A DNA stretch of 5,786 nucleotides from JAZLIT01 sp045617525 (lineage in GTDB: Bacteria > Bacillota > Bacilli > Bacillales_A > Planococcaceae). Under the pieces are notes generated by a model. The model was not told the DNA's origin. It made no database searches and saw only the letters and a list, made by a program, of their open reading frames with translations. The position numbers were made by a program, and so were the translations under genes. Numbering within the stretch: position 1 is the first letter of the stretch; each line of letters starts with the position of its first letter. Of the stretch, positions 1 through 3,613 are shown one piece after another. The DNA is taken from NCBI GenBank assembly GCA_045617525.1, contig JAZLIT010000186.1, positions 1-5,786 of the forward strand. The letters run 5' to 3'.

Positions 1-116
1 AAGTATTTATAAACAGTCGGGCGTGATATTTTTAGTTCCTCTGCAATTTGTGTAATGTTAAATTTTCGTTCTCTTAATTGATGGATATGTAAATATAACA
101 TTAATTTCTTCTCCAA
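1..116 (-). CDS. istA: IS21-like transposase IstA, N-terminal part (runs off the window)
   Basis: Only the first 38 codons are present; the gene continues leftwards past position 1. The translation includes QIAEELKISRPTVYKY at about residues 23-38. This is a helix-turn-helix of the type at the N-terminus of IS21-family IstA transposases, which usually begin with a short helix (here LMLYLHIHQLRERKF) and then this DNA-binding motif. The TTG at 114-116 was chosen because a GGAGG (126-130 on the plus strand) lies 9 nt upstream. An ATG at 99-101 is a weaker alternative. IstA binds the element's ends and cuts with a DDE domain, helped by the ATPase IstB; both would lie outside the window. The repeat-rich non-coding terminal region just upstream (117-259) supports the family call. 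The HTH alone could belong to another recombinase. Confidence 0.72.
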   Translation of the reverse strand, partial: MEKKLMLYLHIHQLRERKFNITQIAEELKISRPTVYKY

Positions 117-259
117 TTTTTCCAACCTCCAGTAAACATGATAATTTCAGTTTACTAGAAATTTAGTTTTTTTTGGCGAAAGTGTAAAAAACTGTTTAGC
201 GAAAACTGTTAAGTTTATTTTAGCGGTTACAGTAGTCGTCAGATGGCGACTACTCCACA
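117..259 (-). mobile_element. Terminal region of an IS21-like element
   Basis: This is the stretch between the istA start and the probable outer end of the element. Read on the minus strand, the end would begin TGTGGAGTAGTCGCC at 259; IS21-family ends typically begin with TGT. Three direct repeats TTTRGCG on the plus strand (172-178, 195-201, 219-225) are spaced 23-24 bp apart, as expected for the repeated transposase-binding sites inside IS21 ends. A perfect 8-bp inverted repeat AGTAGTCG/CGACTACT (231-238 and 247-254) sits next to the tip. The exact boundary at 259 and the target duplication cannot be confirmed because the other end of the element is not in the window. Confidence 0.6.
231..254. 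repeat. 8-bp perfect inverted repeat at the IS end
   Basis: AGTAGTCG (231-238) and CGACTACT (247-254) are separated by 8 bp. The repeat lies inside the last 30 bp of the IS21-like end. It could be a binding site or simply part of the terminal repeat; its role is unknown. Confidence 0.6.
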
Positions 260-272
260 CCTTTTTAATTAG

Positions 273-1124
273 ATTCATAATAAAGGTATTTCAGTTAAAT
301 GTAAGCCTTTAGAAAATTTGGGGAAATCAGCAATTTCATATGGTGTTAATATGGGGATATTTCAAAAACTCGGTTTGTCGTCTGATATTTGTTTCGAAGA
401 AGGAGAAACTTATTTAGCACCAAAAAAGGTACATTTAACAGATGTCTATAAACAACTAGATGAAGAAGGTAAAAAAATTGAGGGTTATTACGATGACCTA
501 TCTGAAAAGATTGTAGAAAAAGTTTTACGTTGTAAGGTTAAAGAATATGACGATAAGTTAACTGATTTATTTACCTATGTTGTGAGAGAAATAATAAGAA
601 ATATATTCGACCATTCTAAAACAGATTACTTTTATTATGGTTCGCAATATATTCCTGCAAATAAGGAGGTAGAGCTAGTTATTGCTGATAATGGATTGGG
701 GATAGCGAATACAATTCCTTTTGATTTAGAAGAAAGATGGTATAACAAAAATACGACAGTTGACGCTATAGAAAAGGCTTTTACACCAGGATTAACTGCT
801 GCTAGTAATCATAGTTATGCTCCAGAGGATTACAAAAATTCTGGATTTGGATTGGCAATGGTAAAAAGAATAGTAGAGTCAGCAGAAGGAAATTTAAGTA
901 TGGCAACTTCAGATAAGTCAGTGACATTTGTAAATAATAGTACTTCCTTTAAAAGTTGTAATATGCCTGGAACTTTAATTCGATTACGTGTTCAATTAGA
1001 TGATTTAGCAAAAGTAAATTTTGATGAACAATTAGATCTTGCAGTAAAAGAAGCAAAGGAACTTGGATTTTCAGTAGGTCCATCAAAAGCATCGAAAAGG
1101 TTAAAAAAATCACAATTAGACTAG
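273..1124 (+). pseudogene. GHKL-family ATPase, 5' end apparently removed by the IS21-like insertion
   Basis: This is a soluble protein with a histidine-kinase/HSP90-type (GHKL) ATP-binding fold and no visible kinase dimerisation domain or membrane segment. Numbered from the TTG at 318 (268 residues), the N-box is REIIRNIFDHS (E91, N95, H99), the G1 box is IADNGLGI (D124, G126, G128), the G2 box is NSGFGLAMVKRIV (about 174-186), and a PGT follows at 217-219. The ATP site therefore looks complete. The reading frame stays open and protein-like upstream of 318 as far as 273 (HNKGISVKCKP), meets a TAG at 270-272, and reaches the IS end at 259. No Shine-Dalgarno precedes the TTG at 318. I infer that the original N-terminus was lost to the insertion and that the TAG is either a later mutation or junction sequence. 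A shortened protein from 318 remains possible. In other genomes stand-alone GHKL proteins of this kind often sit in accessory regions; the substrate is unknown. Confidence 0.65.
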
Positions 1125-1322
1125 TCATGGAGAACCCTGTCTTAAGTTATTGAACTTAGTTAAGCATACATAATAACATTCGAAATAAGAAATTTACAGA
1201 ATTTTTGATAATTTATTTGCCGGTGGATTCAAGGTGATTTGTATAAAAGTAATATTGTAAGGTGTAAGTTTTATTTGATTGTTTAGTTACTTAAAAATAT
1301 CGAAGTAAAAGGCAATGTTTCC

Positions 1323-1424
1323 CTAACTCAAAAAAGCGGGTTGCGCTACTTTTGTTACTTTTCGATCGGGCGCTGCATAAGGTGCTTCTTTTTCTTTTTA
1401 ATTAATCTGCAATTCGCTAGTCAT
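1323..1424 (-). pseudogene. Small minus-strand reading frame interrupted by a stop
   Basis: On the minus strand an excellent Shine-Dalgarno AAGGAGG (1434-1440) precedes an ATG (1422-1424) by 9 nt. The frame reads MTSELQIN and then meets TAA at 1398-1400. Past the stop, the same frame continues with a non-random peptide (EAPYAAPDRKVTKVAQPAF, ending LS) to a TAG at 1323-1325. A perfect ribosome site on an 8-codon frame followed by protein-like sequence suggests a small gene of about 33 codons broken by one stop, or an 8-residue leader peptide. I do not recognise the peptide. It is divergent from parA, with the five-unit 8-bp repeat block directly upstream of its Shine-Dalgarno. Confidence 0.35.
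1329..1353 (-). terminator. Possible weak intrinsic terminator, leftward
   Basis: On the minus strand, AGCG (1344-1347) pairs with CGCT (1335-1338) across a 5-nt loop. The stem can extend through A/T pairs, one mismatch and one G-U pair, and a T-run follows. It overlaps the end of the broken small frame, so it could end a short leftward transcript. The GC core is only 4 bp. Confidence 0.3.
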
Positions 1425-1441
1425 ACTTACAATCCTCCTTG

Positions 1442-1481
1442 ATATACGCATATATATGTATACAAGTATATTCGTATACGG
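1442..1481. repeat. Five tandem copies of the 8-bp unit RTATACNN
   Basis: Successive 8-bp units start at 1442, 1450, 1458, 1466 and 1474: ATATACGC, ATATATAT, GTATACAA, GTATATTC, GTATACGG. The same unit makes up the large array at 3052-3255 and a pair at the parA promoter. The block lies between the minus-strand small frame and parA, about 95 bp upstream of the parA -10 box. I infer a binding site for the RHH protein encoded downstream of parA, either as part of the centromere or as a repressor site for a leftward promoter. Confidence 0.7.
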
Positions 1482-1548
1482 TTGGACGAAACTAGAAAAA
1501 CCCAACCACCAAGCCATTTCCACCCCATCTGCTAATCTCAATTCCCCC
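1482..1548. other. C-rich spacer upstream of the parA promoter
   Basis: This stretch is unusually rich in C on the plus strand (CCCAACCACC, CCACCCCATC, TCCCCCTT) for so AT-rich a window. A similar C-rich patch, weaker, precedes the large repeat array (about 3008-3047). No reading frame or clear structure is visible. Confidence 0.35.
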
Positions 1549-1577
1549 TTGCAACTACCAATCTTTTAAATTACAAT
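1549..1577 (+). promoter_or_regulatory. parA operon promoter (sigma-A type)
   Basis: The -35 box TTGCAA (1549-1554), a 17-bp spacer and the -10 box TACAAT (1572-1577) match the vegetative consensus well. Transcription would start near 1584, about 50 nt before the parA GTG. Two units of the 8-bp repeat begin inside the -10 box, so a protein bound there should block this promoter. Confidence 0.7.
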
Positions 1578-1591
1578 ATACACATATACGT
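1576..1591. promoter_or_regulatory. Two 8-bp repeat units over the parA transcription start (candidate operator)
   Basis: ATATACAC (1576-1583) and ATATACGT (1584-1591) match the unit of the large array. They overlap the last bases of the -10 box and the expected start site. This is the usual place for autorepression of partition operons by their own DNA-binding protein; the binding itself is inferred. Confidence 0.6.
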
Positions 1592-1619
1592 TAGAAACAA
1601 ACTATTAATTCCGATGATT

Positions 1620-1626
1620 GGGGGAG
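1620..1626 (+). promoter_or_regulatory. parA ribosome binding site
   Basis: GGGGGAG lies 6 nt before the GTG at 1633. It overlaps the alternative in-frame TTG at 1618, which has no Shine-Dalgarno of its own, so it decides in favour of the GTG start. Confidence 0.65.
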
Positions 1627-1632
1627 AAGTAC

Positions 1633-2460
1633 GTGTCAGAAAACAAAGAAGCGATTATAGTAACATTCGGTAATTTCAAAGGGGGTACGGGGAAAACAAC
1701 AAACAGTACGATGATTGCCCACGCACTATCGACGATGGGGTATAAGGTGCTGTTATGTGACCAAGATCCTCAAGCAAATGCAACATCCCTATACTTAAAA
1801 ACAAAAGCATTAGAAACGGACGAAATAGTTCCATTCAATAAAACGTTAATGGCTGCCATTCAGGAAGAGGACCTTGGCCAGATTGTAACAGAGGTTAAAG
1901 AAAACCTGTATTTGCTACCAAGTTTTAGTGATTTTGCGTTATACCCTCGCTTCTTAGAAAAGAAGTTTCCGAATGACACGACAGCACGAGTGCAGTACTT
2001 CTCTTCATTAATCGCACCACTAAAAAAGGAGTACGATTTTATCTTTATTGACGTACCACCTACGATCTCAATTATTACCGATGCAGCGCTATATGCATCT
2101 GATTTTGTAGTAGTGGTACTACAAACACAAGAGCGAAGCCTACAAGGGGCCGAAGTATTTACGGGTTACTTGCAATCATTGATTGATGAATACGGTGCGG
2201 AGTTAGATATTGTAGGGATTTTACCGGTGCTACTGAAAAATGGTGCAGCAGTTGATTTAGCTACGCTTGAAAGTGCACGTGAAATTTTTGGTGCAGAAAA
2301 CTTATTCAAAAACGTAGTTAATAATATGGAACGCTTAAAACGTTTTGACATTACAGGTATTACAAACGACGATATGCACGATCGTAAAGTGCACAAAAGC
2401 TATGAAACGATTGCGAAAGAGTTTATCGCTCGCTTACAAGCTGAATTAGTGGAGGTCTAG
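1633..2460 (+). CDS. parA: ParA-family plasmid partition ATPase
   Basis: This Walker-type ATPase would use ATP-dependent binding to nucleoid DNA to position plasmid copies before division, stimulated by a partner that binds the centromere. From the GTG start it has 275 residues. The deviant Walker A is KGGTGKTT (16-23, with signature Lys16), the Walker A' is CDQDPQAN (42-49), and the Walker B is FIFIDVPP (136-143, Asp140). There is no N-terminal helix-turn-helix before the P-loop, which sets it apart from type Ia P1/F-like ParA. Its length is closer to the delta protein of pSM19035 and to Soj than to the roughly 200-residue ParF. Because it lacks its own HTH, operon repression would fall to the downstream protein. 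The next gene begins 3 nt after its stop, so the two are almost certainly co-transcribed and translationally linked. The family is certain; the plasmid role is inferred from its neighbours. Confidence 0.93.
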   Translation: MSENKEAIIVTFGNFKGGTGKTTNSTMIAHALSTMGYKVLLCDQDPQANATSLYLKTKALETDEIVPFNKTLMAAIQEEDLGQIVTEVKENLYLLPSFSDFALYPRFLEKKFPNDTTARVQYFSSLIAPLKKEYDFIFIDVPPTISIITDAALYASDFVVVVLQTQERSLQGAEVFTGYLQSLIDEYGAELDIVGILPVLLKNGAAVDLATLESAREIFGAENLFKNVVNNMERLKRFDITGITNDDMHDRKVHKSYETIAKEFIARLQAELVEV

Positions 2461-2463
2461 TAA

Positions 2464-2850
2464 ATGAGCAACTTACTAAATAACGATAAACCAAAGAAAA
2501 AGCTGTTGAACCGTGGACCAAAGATTGTTCCTGATCAAGAATTTAAATTAGAAGAAACTGGAGTTACGGTCGAGGCGCCTGAAGCAAAACAACCAACTTC
2601 TTCTAGAACAACAGAAGTGCCAGCACCTAAAAAAGCAGAGAAAAAACAAGAGGGAACCCAAAATACAAGCGTTCGTGTAACAAAGGCAACACGTAACAAA
2701 TTAAACGCTCTCATCCAGTTGGGCAAAGCCGACAATGTTGACATCCTGATCGATATCCTAATCGACGAGTACATCGAAAATAACCTCGTAAAAGACGAGA
2801 AGAAAACATACAATCTCATTTTAGATATCATCCAAAAGCGTGAACGTTAA
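2464..2850 (+). CDS. RHH-type centromere-binding partner of ParA (candidate; DUF5388-like)
   Basis: This 128-residue protein starts at an ATG with GGAGG (2451-2455) 8 nt upstream, inside the end of parA. Residues 1-66 are polar, rich in Lys, Pro and Glu, and probably disordered (patches KPKKKLLNRGPK and APKKAEKKQ). Residues 67-105 look like a ribbon-helix-helix domain: a short strand NTSVRVT, a helix ATRNKLNALIQLG, a turn KADN, and a helix VDILIDILIDEYIEN, followed by a charged C-terminal helix. The C-terminal part resembles what I recall of DUF5388/'RepC' proteins encoded beside ParA on lactobacillus plasmids. I infer that it binds the 8-bp RTATACNN repeats, since RHH proteins often occupy tandem 7- or 8-bp sites (omega, MetJ). 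The basic N-terminal tail would then stimulate ParA, as in ParG and omega. Neither activity is shown by the sequence. Confidence 0.8.
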   Translation: MSNLLNNDKPKKKLLNRGPKIVPDQEFKLEETGVTVEAPEAKQPTSSRTTEVPAPKKAEKKQEGTQNTSVRVTKATRNKLNALIQLGKADNVDILIDILIDEYIENNLVKDEKKTYNLILDIIQKRER

Positions 2851-2892
2851 AAAACAGCTTACGAATATAAATTTCGTAAGCTGTTTTTTTTT
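2851..2892 (+). terminator. Strong intrinsic terminator of the partition operon
   Basis: The perfect 15-bp arms 2851-2865 and 2873-2887 enclose a 7-nt loop, and nine Ts run to 2892. The A-rich left foot would also let it work for leftward transcription. It begins directly after the stop codon of the RHH gene. Confidence 0.93.
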
Positions 2893-3051
2893 ATGCTATA
2901 ACGACAGGCTTAGGTAAACTGGGGGCTACCTTTATACGAATCTTAAAGAATTACGCCCTATGATTAAATTAAATCTGATGGTTTAACGATATCAATTCCA
3001 TCATTACTCCCGATTACCCCAACTATCCAAAAAAAAATCCAAACCCATAAA
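2893..3051. other. Spacer between the operon terminator and the repeat array
   Basis: No gene, promoter pair or repeat stands out here. The last 45 bases are C- and A-rich, ending in a run of nine As (3030-3038). Confidence 0.5.
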
Positions 3052-3255
3052 GTATACGTGTATACGGATATACGCGTATACGGATATATCTGTATATGTG
3101 TATGTCCGTATACACGTATATTTCAATTTCGAGATTCCCTTTGTACCAACGTTTATATCACGTATACGAATATATGTGTATACGAATATACGAATATACA
3201 AGTATACGTATATACGAATATACGTATATACGCATATACGTGTATACGCGTATGG
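3052..3255. repeat. Large tandem array of an 8-bp unit (RTATACNN), candidate partition centromere
   Basis: Block 1 (3052-3123) has nine contiguous 8-bp units: GTATACGT, GTATACGG, ATATACGC, GTATACGG, ATATATCT, GTATATGT, GTATGTCC, GTATACAC, GTATATTT. A 38-bp spacer (3124-3161) follows. Block 2 (3162-3249) has eleven units in strict 8-bp register, then a partial unit GTATGG. The most common core is TATACG. The strict register, recurrence at the parA promoter, and position between the parA operon and rep point to a partition site (parS/parC) bound by the RHH protein. An alternative is a Rep-binding iteron array, but Inc18-type origins lie downstream of rep and lack such iterons. Any reading frames here are by-products of the repeat and encode repetitive Tyr/Ile/Arg peptides. 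Confidence 0.85.
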
Positions 3256-3274
3256 AAATCGCCCAAAAAAGCTG

Positions 3275-3303
3275 TTGCATCAACGTTTTGAAAGACCTAT
3301 AAT
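3275..3303 (+). promoter_or_regulatory. Candidate rep promoter (PII-like)
   Basis: TTGCAT (3275-3280), a 17-bp spacer and a perfect TATAAT (3298-3303) form a strong sigma-A promoter. Start near 3310 would give a leader of about 300 nt before the rep ATG. That length is close to the long rep leader of pIP501 and pAMbeta1. The last repeat unit of the array ends 20 bp upstream of the -35 box. Confidence 0.65.
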
Positions 3304-3334
3304 TCTATGTAAATAAGTGTCAGGATAAATTAAA

Positions 3335-3378
3335 AGAAGCCATTCCTATTGTCTTTGACGGGACGTAGAATGACTTCT
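3335..3378 (-). terminator. Terminator of the countertranscript
   Basis: Read leftwards, AGAAGTCATTC (3378 to 3368) pairs with GAATGGCTTCT (3345 to 3335) with one mismatch in 11 bp, then TTTTAATTT follows. In the rightward direction there is no T-run, so rep transcription should pass. The same hairpin would form near the 5' end of the rep leader. Confidence 0.55.
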
Positions 3379-3429
3379 CACAGATATCTCCCTAACAGGC
3401 ACCCATATCGAGTAAACGCTAGACAGACT

Positions 3430-3461
3430 AATATATATGTGTTGGTAGCACATATTATATT
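3430..3461. other. Stem-loop shared by the rep leader and the countertranscript
   Basis: ATATGTG (3435-3441) and CACATAT (3449-3455) pair perfectly around the 7-nt loop TTGGTAG. The stem extends by about five A/T pairs with one bulged base. It is a likely kissing loop between rep mRNA and the countertranscript. Confidence 0.5.
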
Positions 3462-3486
3462 ATATTTGCTAATTAAACTGTAATTG

Positions 3487-3515
3487 ATTATAACAAGGCA
3501 ATAATACATTTTCAA
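3487..3515 (-). promoter_or_regulatory. Strong leftward promoter of the countertranscript (PIII-like)
   Basis: On the minus strand TTGAAA (3515 to 3510), 17 bp, and a perfect TATAAT (3492 to 3487) with an upstream TGT giving an extended -10. It is among the best promoter matches in the window. Its -35 box coincides with the left arm of the attenuator hairpin. Confidence 0.7.
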
Positions 3516-3541
3516 TTAATTTTGATTGAAAAGTGTATTTT
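3503..3541 (+). terminator. Candidate transcription attenuator in the rep leader
   Basis: AATACATTTTCAAT (3503-3516) pairs with 3525-3539 (14 bp, one bulged G) around an 8-nt loop, and the stem ends in TTTT. An alternative stem, TAATTGA (3481-3487) with TCAATTA (3512-3518), would tie up the left arm and prevent the attenuator. That fits a switch in which a countertranscript bound upstream favours termination. The T-run is short, so termination is probably partial. Confidence 0.5.
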
Positions 3542-3598
3542 GAGCTTATTTGAGCATGCCTTTTAGTATAGTCAGCGTTTACTCGTACTCATTATTTG

Positions 3599-3607
3599 AG
3601 AGGAGGA
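3599..3607 (+). promoter_or_regulatory. rep ribosome binding site
   Basis: AGAGGAGGA lies 6 nt before the ATG at 3614. It follows the alternative in-frame TTG (3596) and so rules that start out. Confidence 0.85.
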
Positions 3608-3613
3608 CTCGCA

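Larger units (their letters stand above)
1125..1441. other. Intergenic stretch without an intact gene
   Basis: AT-rich sequence follows the GHKL gene. I see no RNA gene and no rho-independent terminator for that gene: the small hairpin TAAGTT/AACTTA at 1143-1158 has no T-run after it. The part from 1323 to 1440 is less AT-rich and carries a broken minus-strand reading frame and a strong minus-strand Shine-Dalgarno, described separately. Confidence 0.6.
3330..3480 (-). ncRNA. Candidate countertranscript RNA controlling rep (RNAIII-like)
   Basis: A strong leftward promoter (3487-3515) should start an RNA near 3480. A leftward hairpin (arms 3368-3378 and 3335-3345) followed by TTTTAATTT should end it near 3330, giving about 150 nt fully complementary to the rep leader. 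In the middle is a second stem-loop (3430-3461). In the sense strand its 7-nt loop reads TTGGTAG, containing UUGG, a YUNR-type U-turn motif found in loops that start sense-antisense pairing. Inc18 plasmids use a countertranscript of similar size and position to terminate rep mRNA early; function here is by analogy. Confidence 0.55.
3409..3585. repeat. Long-range 15-bp inverted repeat across the rep leader
   Basis: CGAGTAAACGCT (3409-3420) is perfectly complementary to AGCGTTTACTCG (3574-3585). With one bulged A (3421) the pairing extends by GAC/GTC (3422-3424 with 3571-3573). The left arm lies in the stretch covered by the countertranscript, and the right arm ends 13 nt before the rep Shine-Dalgarno. 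It may fold the leader RNA or be an operator pair; its role is inferred. Confidence 0.6.

Noticed and set aside
1143..1158. Hairpin TAAGTT/AACTTA as terminator of the GHKL gene
   Set aside because: Short AT stem without a T-run.
2166..2396. Minus-strand reading frame inside parA
   Set aside because: Lies wholly within the clear ParA gene on the opposite strand; no family features.
2535..2831. Minus-strand reading frame inside the RHH gene
   Set aside because: Shadow of the RHH-protein gene with no ribosome site or recognisable protein.
3052..3255. CRISPR array
   Set aside because: Units are 8 bp and contiguous with no spacers or cas genes.
3052..3255. Rep-binding iterons of the replication origin
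   Set aside because: Inc18-type Rep acts at an origin downstream of its gene, and the same unit occurs at the parA promoter, which points to the partition protein; not fully excluded.
3004..3316. Several overlapping reading frames on both strands within the repeat array
   Set aside because: They encode repetitive Tyr/Ile/Arg/Val peptides forced by the 8-bp repeat, overlap each other on both strands and lack ribosome sites.
3466..3494. Rightward promoter-like pair TTGCTA, 17 bp, TATAAC
   Set aside because: Overlaps the stronger leftward promoter and scores below the TTGCAT/TATAAT pair upstream; a start near 3501 would bypass the antisense RNA. It could still be a minor rep promoter.
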